A DNA stretch of 64,000 nt from Gilichinskyi gelida. GTDB taxonomy: Bacteria; Acidobacteriota; Thermoanaerobaculia; Gp7-AA8. Under the pieces are notes generated by a model. The model saw nothing but the letters and a program-made list of their open reading frames with translations. It made no database searches and was not told the origin of the DNA. Numbering within the stretch: the first letter of the stretch is position 1; every line of letters begins with the position of its first letter. Location of the stretch: the NCBI GenBank assembly GCA_038040385.1, contig JBBPII010000005.1:62001-126000 (forward strand), given 5' to 3'. A program made the position numbers and the translations under genes. Below, piece by piece: positions 24,702 through 32,568 of the stretch.

Positions 24702-26540
24702 CTACTCGCCGGTCCGCGCCACCACCGACGGCCGCGCGTCGTCGCGCTCCTCGAAGAACTGCAACAGCCCCTCGTAGATGGTCTGCGCGACGCGCTGGCG
24801 ATACTTCGCGGTCTTCATCAGCGCGCGGTCTTTCGGGTTGCCGAGGTTGCAGATCTCGAGGAGGACGCGGGTGGGGACGAGGTTGTAGCGGATGATCGCC
24901 GGCACCCATTCGCGGCCGCCGCGCACCACGTTGTCGCGCACGGGATTGAACGGATGCACCTTCAGATCGTTCTCGGCGAACGCGCCGATGATCGATTCCG
25001 CCAGCTCGCGCGACAGCCCCTCGGCGGCGAGCGACTCCTTCTCCGAGTGCCGCACGACCGGGCTCTCGCGCACCTCGGCGCGCGCGAGGTAGATCCCGTC
25101 CGTCTTCTGGTACGAGCCGGTGACGAAGCGCTCGCCGGGGACGTAGGCCATCGCGCCGCGCAGCGACGGATGCAGCGAATCGGCGTGAATGGAGATGAAG
25201 ACCACCTTCTCGCGCGCGATGCTCTTGCGCATGGCGCGGCGGAAGAGGGAGTTGGCGAGATACCAGCGGAGATTGACGCCGACGACTGCGTCCTCCAGGA
25301 CGTACTTCGGCGACGTGAGCACGACGTGATCGGTCTGCGCGTCGAGCTCGTCTTCGCCGGCGACCGCGTAGCCGATGGCCTTCGACTTCGTCGTCGCCGC
25401 CACGGTGGCCGCCGACTTGTTCTCCAGCAGCTTCTTCAAGCGGCACATCACGTCGTAGACGTAGCTCGCCTCATACACATCGTCGTTCACGGAGCCGGGA
25501 TCGCGGCCGCCGTGGCCGGCGTCGAGAATCACGTGCACGCCGGAGAGGCCGGCGGCGCGGGCGCGACGCGCAGCCTTGGCGCTGGCGCGCTTGGAGTACT
25601 CGGCGGCCAGGCGCGTCGGATCGTCGGGCGGCAGGTACTCCGGCAACAGCAGCGACATGGGGATCTTCACGGCGTAGCCGACCGGGATCCTGGCCACGTC
25701 GTCGATGCCGTTGAAGCTCACGATGCGCTCGACGACGTCGCCGACGTCGGCGGCGTAGACGCGGCCCGTGAAGCGGATGGCCACCGACGAATAGAGCGCC
25801 TCGCCCCGCTGCAGCCGATAGACGGCGTACGGTTCGGCGGCGTTCCGGTCGTACGTCAGCGACGGTTGCCCCACAGCCACTGCTTCAGCAGCAGTCGCCG
25901 TCGCAGCATCAACATCCGCTGGCGTGCGCTCATCCGGATCGTCCTCCGATTTCCGAACCTCGGCTGTCTTCGGTGCATTCGTTCCCTCCACGCCGCCGCG
26001 GAACGCCGCGGCGAGCAAGTCCTTCGGAATGAGGATCACGTCACCTTTGCGGGTCGAGAGTCCCTGAGTGGGGTTTGCCCTGCGGATGGCCACGTAGTTC
26101 GCGCCGTTGCCGGTGAACCACTCGGCGATGTTCCACAGCGACTCCCCCTCCACGCCGCTGGTGCCGACCACCACGTGACGCCATCCGGCGTCGGTCATGC
26201 GGTCGGCGGGAAAGAGCGTACCGGCGATCTGCCGCTGCAGTTGGGGACGAAGGAGGGAGAACGGGATGCGGACGCGCTGCTCGGCGGAGAGCGTCTCGCC
26301 GGCGTCGTTGAACGCGGCGATGTCTTTCCAACGCTCGGCGTCGCCGGTGACACGCCTGGCGAGGCGCGTCCAGGCGTCGCCGTCATGCGGCGCGACAACG
26401 ATGTCGAGGGTGTAGTCGGCGCTGAGCGACGCGCGGAGCTCGGGCGTCACTCGGGACGTGGCGATGGTTTTCGGGAGGGGGGCGGCGGAAAGGACCGCTG
26501 AAATGTGGAACCCAATGAGCCACACCCACCACTTGCGCAC
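24702..26540 (-). CDS. LysM-domain N-acetylmuramoyl-L-alanine amidase
   Basis: A 612-residue exported protein. An N-terminal signal-like helix (4-20) is followed by LysM-like cell-wall-binding segments (about 45-95, 120-173, 238-295), an acidic linker and a C-terminal amidase_3 domain from residue 336. Zinc ligands are visible as H343 (DAGHGG), E358 and H452 (SIHADS). It would cleave the amide between muramic acid and the peptide stem during cell separation or wall turnover. The domain contains an insert between E358 and H452 compared with AmiC. It is convergent with hicB. Confidence 0.88.
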   Translation of the reverse strand: MRKWWVWLIGFHISAVLSAAPLPKTIATSRVTPELRASLSADYTLDIVVAPHDGDAWTRLARRVTGDAERWKDIAAFNDAGETLSAEQRVRIPFSLLRPQLQRQIAGTLFPADRMTDAGWRHVVVGTSGVEGESLWNIAEWFTGNGANYVAIRRANPTQGLSTRKGDVILIPKDLLAAAFRGGVEGTNAPKTAEVRKSEDDPDERTPADVDAATATAAEAVAVGQPSLTYDRNAAEPYAVYRLQRGEALYSSVAIRFTGRVYAADVGDVVERIVSFNGIDDVARIPVGYAVKIPMSLLLPEYLPPDDPTRLAAEYSKRASAKAARRARAAGLSGVHVILDAGHGGRDPGSVNDDVYEASYVYDVMCRLKKLLENKSAATVAATTKSKAIGYAVAGEDELDAQTDHVVLTSPKYVLEDAVVGVNLRWYLANSLFRRAMRKSIAREKVVFISIHADSLHPSLRGAMAYVPGERFVTGSYQKTDGIYLARAEVRESPVVRHSEKESLAAEGLSRELAESIIGAFAENDLKVHPFNPVRDNVVRGGREWVPAIIRYNLVPTRVLLEICNLGNPKDRALMKTAKYRQRVAQTIYEGLLQFFEERDDARPSVVARTGE

Positions 26541-26576
26541 GGCGGAATTGTAACGCAGATCGGTTACGCTCTCGGC

Positions 26577-27017
26577 GTGCGCCCGTTCCTGTCACGACTT
26601 CGACTCCGCCGCCGCGGTCCCCGGCTCAAAGTGCGGCCCAGCGTTCCGTCGCTGCACGAGCTGGCGAAGGACGCCGCCGCGCTTTTGGTGGCGAACGTCG
26701 GCCGCGCCACGGCGTTCAACGTCGTGGTCTCCATCCGCGTCCGCGCCTCGGCATTCCAATTCGACGCAATCGAGTCCATCGAGCCGCACGCGGAGGCGCC
26801 GCTGCTGCATCAGTCGAGCGCGGGATTCAAGTTCGAGACGGCATCGCCGAGCACGAACTGGTTTCGCATCGTCCTGCGCACCGTGGTGCGCGACGCCGGC
26901 ACCGACCTTCGCATCCCGCTTGCCGTCCGCTACAAGGATGGCGCAGGGCGGGAGCGGTTGCGGAAGCAGACGCTCCACTGCGACGAAGACTTGCGGTTGC
27001 GCGTGACCAACGGGTGA
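26577..27017 (+). CDS. Hypothetical protein
   Basis: A 146-residue protein from a GTG start. It begins with a basic, Arg-rich segment (RPFLSRLRLRRRG), then a beta-rich region with alternating strands (VRASAFQFDAIESIEP, WFRIVLRTVVRD). This could be an immunoglobulin-like or carbohydrate-binding-like fold, but no family was recognised. The gene is divergent from the amidase and ends just before a damaged repeat and the assembly gap. Codon use fits a real GC-rich gene. Confidence 0.5.
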   Translation: MRPFLSRLRLRRRGPRLKVRPSVPSLHELAKDAAALLVANVGRATAFNVVVSIRVRASAFQFDAIESIEPHAEAPLLHQSSAGFKFETASPSTNWFRIVLRTVVRDAGTDLRIPLAVRYKDGAGRERLRKQTLHCDEDLRLRVTNG

Positions 27018-27022
27018 GGACG

Positions 27023-27214
27023 TGTAGGGGCGGGGGGGGGGGGGGCCCCCCCACCCCCCCCCCCAGCCGCGGCAGGGGCCGGAGCAGGCCCAGCACCCGC
27101 CCCAGCGCGGCCCGCGCGCCGGACACCCGGGGCAACAACCACCCCNNNNNNNNNNCGCGCAGCAGCGCGCCCGCAGCTCCCGTGGGTGCCGGGCGCGCTG
27201 CTGCGCGCCCCTAC
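27023..27214. repeat. GTAGGGGCG hairpin repeat, copy 2, interrupted by assembly gap
   Basis: The left arm starts at 27023 (GTAGGGGCG) and resumes at 27156 (CGCGCAGCAGCGCGCC). The right arm is complete at 27192-27214 and identical to that at 1106-1128. Between them lie G and C homopolymers and ten Ns (27146-27155), so about 125 bases are probably assembly artefact. The right arm also supplies the gatA stop codon. Confidence 0.8.
27146..27155. other. Assembly gap (10 Ns)
   Basis: Ten undetermined bases flanked by low-complexity G/C sequence from about 27030. The true sequence is unknown. Confidence 0.99.
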
Positions 27215-28557
27215 GAGACCGGCGGCGCCTCGCGCCAATGTCCCGTCTCCCGCTCGAAAAACCCCGCGGCGCGGAACAGCGCGCTCTCGCCGAAATGCGG
27301 GGCCATGATCTGCAGCGACAGCGGGAGGCGCTGGCGCGAGAAGCCGGAGGGGACGGCGATGGCGGGGATGCCGACCAGGTTCGCCGGCGCGGTGAAGATG
27401 TCGCTCAGATACATCGACAACGGGTCGCCGGTCTTCGCCCCGATGCGGAACGCCGCCTCGGGCGTGGTGGGCGTCAGGAGGTAGTCGAAGCGGCGGAACG
27501 CCGCGGCGAAATCGCCGCGCATCCGCTCCCGCACGGCCTGCGCGCGCCCATAGTACGAATCGTAATATCCCGCCGAGAGGGCGAACGTGCCGAGCATGAT
27601 GCGCCGCTTGACCTCGTCGCCGAAGCCCTCGCCGCGCGACTGGAAGTACAGCTCGCGCAAGGTGCGGGCGCGCGCGCTACGATGGCCGTACCGCACGCCG
27701 TCGAAGCGCGACAGGTTCGCGCTCGCCTCGGCGTTGGCGACGATGTAGTAGATGGCGATGGCGTAGCCGATGGTCGGCACGCTGGCGTCTTCCACCGTCG
27801 CACCGCCGGCGCGCAGGACGTCGAGCGCCGCGTCGAAGTTCGAGCGCACTTCGCCATCGAGCTTCTCCACCGCCTCGCGCACCACGCCGAAACGGAGCCC
27901 GCGCACGCCGGCGTCAACGTCGGCGGCGTAGTCGCCGACCGGCTCGGTGCTCGACGTGGAGTCGAGCGGATCGTGCCCCGCGATCACGCCGAGGAGGTCC
28001 GCGCACTCGCGCACGGTCTTGGTCACGATGCCGATCTGATCGAGCCCCGAGGCGAACGCCACCAGGCCGTTGCGGCTCACCCGCCCATAAGTGGGCTTCA
28101 ATCCGACGACGCCGCAGAACGCGGCGGGCTGGCGCACGGAGCCGCCTGTCTCCGATCCGAGCGCAGCGGGGACCATGCGCGCCGCCACCGCCGCGGCCGA
28201 GCCGCCGGAGGAGCCGCCAGCGACGCAGTCGAGGTTCCAGGGATTGCGTGTGACGCCGAACGCGGAGTGCTCGGTGGACGAGCCCATGGCGAATTCGTCG
28301 AGGTTGGTCTTGGCGACGATGGACCAGCCGGAGGCGCGGAGCCGCGCGACGGCGGTGGCGTCGAACGGCGAGACGAAATCCGGCAGGATGCGCGACCCGC
28401 AGGTGGTCGGCATGTCGGTGGTGACGATGTTGTCCTTCACGGCGATGGGCGTGCCCGCCGGCGCGTTCTCGTTCACGCGCAGGACGGCGTTGAGGCGCGG
28501 GTTGAGCTCGGCGATGGCGCGAAGCGAGGCGCCGACCAGCTCGCGCGGATCACTCAC
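27211..28557 (-). CDS. gatA: Glu-tRNA(Gln)/Asp-tRNA(Asn) amidotransferase subunit A
   Basis: A 448-residue amidase-signature enzyme with the Ser-cisSer-Lys triad: K41 (IAVKDNI), S116 (GGSSGGS) and S140 (ETGGS). Subunit A releases ammonia from glutamine for GatB, which amidates mischarged Glu-tRNA(Gln) or Asp-tRNA(Asn). It follows gatC with an 8-base overlap. gatB is not in the window. The stop codon falls inside a dispersed hairpin repeat, so the C-terminus may have been altered, but the length is close to normal. Confidence 0.94.
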   Translation of the reverse strand: MSDPRELVGASLRAIAELNPRLNAVLRVNENAPAGTPIAVKDNIVTTDMPTTCGSRILPDFVSPFDATAVARLRASGWSIVAKTNLDEFAMGSSTEHSAFGVTRNPWNLDCVAGGSSGGSAAAVAARMVPAALGSETGGSVRQPAAFCGVVGLKPTYGRVSRNGLVAFASGLDQIGIVTKTVRECADLLGVIAGHDPLDSTSSTEPVGDYAADVDAGVRGLRFGVVREAVEKLDGEVRSNFDAALDVLRAGGATVEDASVPTIGYAIAIYYIVANAEASANLSRFDGVRYGHRSARARTLRELYFQSRGEGFGDEVKRRIMLGTFALSAGYYDSYYGRAQAVRERMRGDFAAAFRRFDYLLTPTTPEAAFRIGAKTGDPLSMYLSDIFTAPANLVGIPAIAVPSGFSRQRLPLSLQIMAPHFGESALFRAAGFFERETGHWREAPPVS

Positions 28558-28828
28558 CGATCACCTTCGGCACGACGAAGTAGCCGTTGTCCCATTCCGG
28601 CGCGTTGCGCGCGGGGTCGGCGGGCTGGGAGGCGATGGTGTCGTCGCGGAGGGGGGTCGGACAGTCTGAAGCCTGTCCCACATTGGCTTCGAGCTCCACT
28701 TCCGCGAGCTGATCGATGTAGGTGAGGATCTTGGTCATCTCCGAGGCCATGCGGTCGAGGGCCGCGTCGTCGAAGGCGAGATGGGCGAGATCGGCGATGC
28801 GCTTCGCCTCGTCGCGGGTGATTTTCAT
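28550..28828 (-). CDS. gatC: Glu-tRNA(Gln)/Asp-tRNA(Asn) amidotransferase subunit C
   Basis: The 92-residue frame starting MKITRDEAKRIADLAHLAF is a typical GatC: an N-terminal helical hairpin (HLAFDDAALDRMASEMTKIL) and an extended tail ending GYFVVPKVIG that wraps around GatA. It stabilises the GatA-GatB complex. It overlaps gatA by 8 bases and starts 11 bases after the HD-GYP gene. The much longer frame covering it is a shadow. Confidence 0.92.
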   Translation of the reverse strand: MKITRDEAKRIADLAHLAFDDAALDRMASEMTKILTYIDQLAEVELEANVGQASDCPTPLRDDTIASQPADPARNAPEWDNGYFVVPKVIGE

Positions 28829-28839
28829 GGGAGCGGAGT

Positions 28840-30537
28840 TTACCGCGCGCTTCGGATCATCTCCGCGAACCGGTGCGCCAGCTCGGCGTCGAATTGCGAG
28901 CCGGCGCCGCGAGTGAGGATCGACAGCGCTTTTTCCGGCGACTCGGGCGGCTGGTAGTTGTCGTCGGCGATCATCATCTCGTATGCGTCGCAGATCTGGA
29001 TGATGCGCGCCATGCGCGGGATCTCTTCTCCGTGCAGGGCGTTTGGGTAGCCGCGGCCGTCGAAGCGCTCGTGGTGACAAAGGACCGCGCGCGCGACCTC
29101 GGCGCCGAGGAGCGGCTCGACGATGGCGGCACCAACCTGCACGTGCTCCTGCAGGATGCTCATCTCGTCCTGCGAGATGTCGCGCTTGCGATAGAGACGG
29201 TCGTAGTCGAGCAGGCGCATCCCGCAGTCGTGCACCAGCGCCACCACACGCGCGGTGTCCACCTCGGCCGGCGTGAGGGCGATGAATCGTGCGAAGGCCT
29301 CCACCCGCGCGACCACAGAGTCCGAATGCCGGCGCAGCTCGGGGTAGTGCGAGAAGTCGGGCTCCAGCAGCTTCTCCGCGATGCGCCACCGCGCGCTTTG
29401 CGCGGCGCCGCGGATCATGGAGTGCTCGATGGCGAGCTGCAATTGGGCGTGAAAGGCGGCGAGCATCTCGTGCGCCGCGCGATCGGGATTCGCGGCAAAG
29501 GCCACCGTGAGGTAGATGCCTCGCAGAGAGCCGGCGGCGATCGGCGCGGTGAATACCTTCTGCATCTGCGCCGGCGCGATGGCCGGGCTGCTGGTTCCGA
29601 ACGGATGCTGCACATTGGTGCGGAGGACGCCGCCGCCTTCGCCGCGCTTGGTCAGCCACATGTTCAGCTTCGACTGCAGGAAGTTCATCCCCTCGTCGGT
29701 GACCGTGGAGCGGGCCGCCACTTCCTGGATCCCGCCCATGTGGCCGAAAGCGGAGAGCGAGGCGACGGTCGCGCCGGGGACGAGCAGCATGGCGCGGAGG
29801 ACGTCGCGCGCGGCGATCACTTCCGCCTCGCCGAGCGACTCCCACGGCGACGTCTCGAGCATCAGCTCCGCGGCGGCGCGCGCCTCGAGGATCATGGTCG
29901 GCACGCGCGGCACATAGCTCTTCGCGAGCTGCGCCGGAGACGGCGGCGCGGCAGGCCGCAACGGCGGCGCCGCGAGGGGAGCCGGGCGAGGGGCGGCGGC
30001 CGGGCCGGGGGCGGCAGAGGACGAGGCGTCAACCGACCCGTGCGTCGCCACCAGCACCGTCGATTGCGGCGAGTCCGACAGCGTGATGAAGCGCTGTCCG
30101 AAAACGTTCTTGTTGGTGAACAGTTCGGCAATGCGGTCGGCGATGAGCTGCGCCTTCGGCAGGTCGTTCTTGTCGAAGAGCGCCTTCGCGCTCTTGTCGC
30201 GCATGTCGATCACGCCGACGAGCTTCCCGCGCAGGTAGACGGGTGCGGCGAGAAGCCGGTCGGTCGCCGCTTCGTAGAGCATCTCCGAGAAGCGCGGCTC
30301 GACGGTCAGGCCGTTGACGATGAACGCCGTCCGACCGCGGCCGCAGCGGTCGATGAGCGGGTGATCCTTGTCGGCGCTTTCGGCGAGCCCGCCGCGGAAG
30401 CCGTACTGCGTCACCAGCTCGAAGCGCCCTGCGCCGTCCTGGAGATAGAGCGCCGCCTTGGTGGCCTTCAGCTCGACCGCACAGTCATAAAGGATTTCCT
30501 TCAGTTTTGACTGAAGTTCCTGGACCTCAGGATGCAC
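28840..30537 (-). CDS. GAF/HD-GYP domain protein
   Basis: With the GTG start at 30537 this is 565 residues: an N-terminal GAF-like domain (5-165), a Pro/Ala-rich linker, a middle helical region, and a C-terminal HD-GYP-type domain. The latter shows VHDCGM, then CHHERFDGRGYPNALHGEEI and RIIQICDAYEMM. HD-GYP enzymes hydrolyse cyclic-di-GMP or cyclic GMP-AMP. The motif HDxGK here reads HDCGM, so activity is not certain. The N-terminus overlaps gerW by 37 bases. Upstream codons in the same frame are Arg-rich shadow of gerW and were excluded. Confidence 0.8.
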   Translation of the reverse strand: MHPEVQELQSKLKEILYDCAVELKATKAALYLQDGAGRFELVTQYGFRGGLAESADKDHPLIDRCGRGRTAFIVNGLTVEPRFSEMLYEAATDRLLAAPVYLRGKLVGVIDMRDKSAKALFDKNDLPKAQLIADRIAELFTNKNVFGQRFITLSDSPQSTVLVATHGSVDASSSAAPGPAAAPRPAPLAAPPLRPAAPPSPAQLAKSYVPRVPTMILEARAAAELMLETSPWESLGEAEVIAARDVLRAMLLVPGATVASLSAFGHMGGIQEVAARSTVTDEGMNFLQSKLNMWLTKRGEGGGVLRTNVQHPFGTSSPAIAPAQMQKVFTAPIAAGSLRGIYLTVAFAANPDRAAHEMLAAFHAQLQLAIEHSMIRGAAQSARWRIAEKLLEPDFSHYPELRRHSDSVVARVEAFARFIALTPAEVDTARVVALVHDCGMRLLDYDRLYRKRDISQDEMSILQEHVQVGAAIVEPLLGAEVARAVLCHHERFDGRGYPNALHGEEIPRMARIIQICDAYEMMIADDNYQPPESPEKALSILTRGAGSQFDAELAHRFAEMIRSAR

Positions 30538-30863
30538 GCGCAGAGTGTAAACCCAGCGATCAGTCCTCCCGCACAGACGGCGAGCAGCATTCCGATGTCG
30601 CCCGGGTCGTGGATGGGACGAAACTCCGACTTCCCGTCGCGCAGCTCGATGTAACCGATGGCTTGCGACCGCGCCCCGCCCCCTCCCCCGCCCCGCTCCG
30701 CCGCGCCGCGTCCCAGCCCGCCCCCTCCGAAGCCCCACTGCACGCGGGCCACGGGGATGATGGTGGTGCCGTCGCGCTCGACGGGCTCGCCGAAGACCTG
30801 CTTGGCGTTCGCGTTGACGTGGATGATGTCGGCGATGCGCTCGACGAAGGATTTGTCGTTCAT
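30501..30863 (-). CDS. GerW/YtfJ-like protein
   Basis: This 120-residue protein has the GerW (YtfJ) pattern: an N-terminal helical start, NANAKQVFGEPVERDGTTIIPVARVQWGFGGG, a Gly-rich loop (47-66) and GYIELRDGKSEFRPI. The family was named for Bacillus spore germination but is widespread in non-spore-formers with unknown function. A C-terminal hydrophobic segment (91-110) may anchor it. It is in the operon between selW-like and HD-GYP genes. Confidence 0.85.
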   Translation of the reverse strand: MNDKSFVERIADIIHVNANAKQVFGEPVERDGTTIIPVARVQWGFGGGGLGRGAAERGGGGGGARSQAIGYIELRDGKSEFRPIHDPGDIGMLLAVCAGGLIAGFTLCACILRSRNFSQN

Positions 30864-30867
30864 GCAG

Positions 30868-30935
30868 AAGCTCGCAGCTCGCAGCTCGCAGCTTGCGGCA
30901 TGTTACGCCACTGCTAGCTGCTAGCTGCGAGCTCT
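30868..30935. repeat. AGCTCGC-type tandem/hairpin repeat
   Basis: AAGCTCGCAGCTCGCAGCTC units on the left and GCTAGCTGCTAGCTGCGAGC on the right form a hairpin between gerW and the selW-like gene. Its right arm encodes the last codons and the stop of the selenoprotein. Similar GCTGCTAGCTGC words occur in the cheW linker near 12935. Confidence 0.7.
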
Positions 30936-31145
30936 GAGCATCTCCACGATCTCGCTCTCGCTCGGAAATCTCCCCGCATCATGCTTGGAGAAGATCGTCT
31001 CGCCGTCCACGCTGACCACGAAGATGCCGCCGCTGCCGCGGACGAGCTTCGACTCCATCCCCAGCTGCTTCTTGATCTCAGCCGCCAGACTGGAGGCTCG
31101 CGGGAGGTAGTTTCAGACCCCGCAGTAGTCGATTCGTATGTTCAT
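30921..31145 (-). CDS. SelW-like (Rdx family) selenoprotein with in-frame UGA-Sec
   Basis: On the minus strand from ATG 31145 the frame reads MNIRIDYCGV, then TGA (31115-31113), then NYLPRASSLAAEIKKQLG and a further 44 residues ending at TAG. The protein is 74 residues including codon 11 as selenocysteine. The YCxxU motif followed by NYLPRA, GSGGIFVVSVDGETIFSK and GRFP is the SelW/SelT/SelH (Rdx) thioredoxin-like pattern, where the second position is Cys or Sec. A hairpin GCC-U-CC-AGUCU-GG-C-GGC begins 16 bases after UGA and could be a SECIS. The start overlaps the PP2C stop (TGATG). Role: thiol redox, partner unknown. Confidence 0.85.
31082..31115 (-). promoter_or_regulatory. Candidate bacterial SECIS element
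   Basis: Immediately 3' of the UGA on the minus strand, GCCTCC-AGTCT-GGCGGC can fold into a short stem with a pyrimidine mismatch and a GU-containing apical loop about 21 bases after UGA. That spacing and loop are similar to the E. coli fdhF element. Folding was done by eye only. Confidence 0.5.
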
Positions 31146-31903
31146 CAGACCGTCTTCACCAGGATCGCCGTGACGTTGTCCAATCCCCCGCGCTCGTTGG
31201 CGATGTCGATCAGGTCCTGACACGCCTTCTCCAGGTCGTTTCCGCTCTCGCTGACCACGCGGAGGATCTCGTCTTCGGGAACCATGCCGGTGAGCCCGTC
31301 GCTGCAGAGGAGGTAGACGTCGCCGGACTGGCTCTGCACCTCCGAGGCGTCGGGGGTGACCGAGAGCGCGCCGCCGAGGGCGCGGGTGATCACGTTGCGC
31401 AGAGGGTGTTTCTCCGCCTCGGCCTCGGTGAGCATCCCCGCCTGCACCTGTTCGAAGACCCACGAGTGGTCGTTGGTCAGGCGCGACAGCTCGCCTGCGC
31501 GGATGAGATAGGCGCGCGAGTCACCGACATGGGCCACCGACATCGTGCTGTCGTCGGCGAGGCAGGCCACGACGGTGGTCCCCATGCCGCGGAGGCGGGC
31601 GTCCTTCCGCATCGCTTCCAGCACGCGGGTGTTGGCCAGCCGCAGCGCGGCCATGAGGCGGTTGGTGGCGCGGCCGAAGTGCTCGTCGTAGGCGTGCGGC
31701 CAGGTGCCGTCGTCTTCCTTGGTGTGGACGATGAACTCGGAGATGGCGTCGACGGCGATCTTGGAGGCGATCTCGCCGGCCGCGTGGCCTCCCATGCCAT
31801 CGGCGACCAGGAAGAGCTTGGCCTCGTCAGCGACGAGGAACGAGTCCTCGTTGTGCTGCCGCTGCCGCCCGACGTGGGTCAGACCGATTGCTTTGAGATC
31901 CAT
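31145..31903 (-). CDS. PP2C-type protein phosphatase
   Basis: The start MDLKAIGLTHVG gives 252 residues. Metal-binding motifs are present: HNEDSF (NED 18-20), VADGMGGH (D35), GDSRAYL, CSDGLTGM and GGLDNVT. It is a stand-alone PrpC/Stp-like Ser/Thr phosphatase that reverses kinase action; its kinase is not in the window. It begins 8 bases after dnaJ-TPR and overlaps the selenoprotein start by one base. An extra 39 upstream codons overlap dnaJ and were excluded. Confidence 0.92.
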   Translation of the reverse strand: MDLKAIGLTHVGRQRQHNEDSFLVADEAKLFLVADGMGGHAAGEIASKIAVDAISEFIVHTKEDDGTWPHAYDEHFGRATNRLMAALRLANTRVLEAMRKDARLRGMGTTVVACLADDSTMSVAHVGDSRAYLIRAGELSRLTNDHSWVFEQVQAGMLTEAEAEKHPLRNVITRALGGALSVTPDASEVQSQSGDVYLLCSDGLTGMVPEDEILRVVSESGNDLEKACQDLIDIANERGGLDNVTAILVKTV

Positions 31904-31911
31904 TCGCAACG

Positions 31912-32568
31912 TCAGCCCTTCTTGAAAAGGGTAAACCCCTTTCCGCTCTCCTTCCCCTCCGGCCTTCCCTGGCGAATCTCGGCCAGGGCGGACTGTATCT
32001 CGATGTTGTCCGGGTCCCACTTCAGCGCTTCGTCGAGGTAGCGCTCGGCTTTTGCCGACAGCCCGGCGCGCTTGCAGATGAGGCCCGCATCCTTGAGAAA
32101 CAACGCATTGACCGGCTCGCGCTGCAGCGCGGTTTCGATGGCCTGCACCGCCTGGCGGGTGAACGCCGGGATGCGGTGGGCGGTAAGAGCCAGGTAGTGA
32201 AACCCCTTGGCGTCGGCAGGGTTGTGCTTGACCGCCATGTCGAAGTTCTCGTAGGCGGTGCGCATGTCGCCTTCCTTGAACGCCTTCACTCCCTTGGCCA
32301 TGTACGCCTTGGCCACTTGGGTGAAGTCGGCGGCACCCCTGGACGTGCCGGAGCTGAGCTCGGAGTCGTGCTGCTTGCGCTTGACGGGATTGGTGAGGAC
32401 GTTGACCGCTTCGGTGAGGGTCTGGAAGAGGCGCTCGGCGCCGGCTTTGTCGCCCCCCTTGTAGCGGTCGGGGTGCTGCTCCCGCGCCAGCTTCCGAAAG
32501 CGGTCGCGGATCTCCTGCTCGGACGCGGAGCGCTCAACCCCGAGCACTTCGTAATAGTTGACCTTCAT
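31912..32568 (-). CDS. J-domain protein with TPR-like C-terminus
   Basis: This 218-residue protein has an N-terminal J domain (1-70: NYYEVLGVERSASEQEI and the HPD tripeptide at 32-34) and C-terminal TPR-like helices (90-205, with YENFDMAVKHNPADAKGFHYLA and DEALKWDPDNIEIQSALA). It would recruit an Hsp70 to bound clients, and is not a full DnaJ because the Gly/Phe and zinc regions are missing. The start directly abuts the stop of the preceding unknown gene, so the two are co-translated. Confidence 0.88.
   Translation of the reverse strand: MKVNYYEVLGVERSASEQEIRDRFRKLAREQHPDRYKGGDKAGAERLFQTLTEAVNVLTNPVKRKQHDSELSSGTSRGAADFTQVAKAYMAKGVKAFKEGDMRTAYENFDMAVKHNPADAKGFHYLALTAHRIPAFTRQAVQAIETALQREPVNALFLKDAGLICKRAGLSAKAERYLDEALKWDPDNIEIQSALAEIRQGRPEGKESGKGFTLFKKG

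Noticed and set aside
28873..30510. 545-codon plus-strand frame
   Set aside because: Antisense to the HD-GYP gene; no recognisable domain.
30921..31145. Broken pseudogene because of a stop at codon 11
   Set aside because: The stop is TGA exactly at the redox Sec/Cys position and the rest of the frame is intact and family-like, so a selenoprotein is the better reading.
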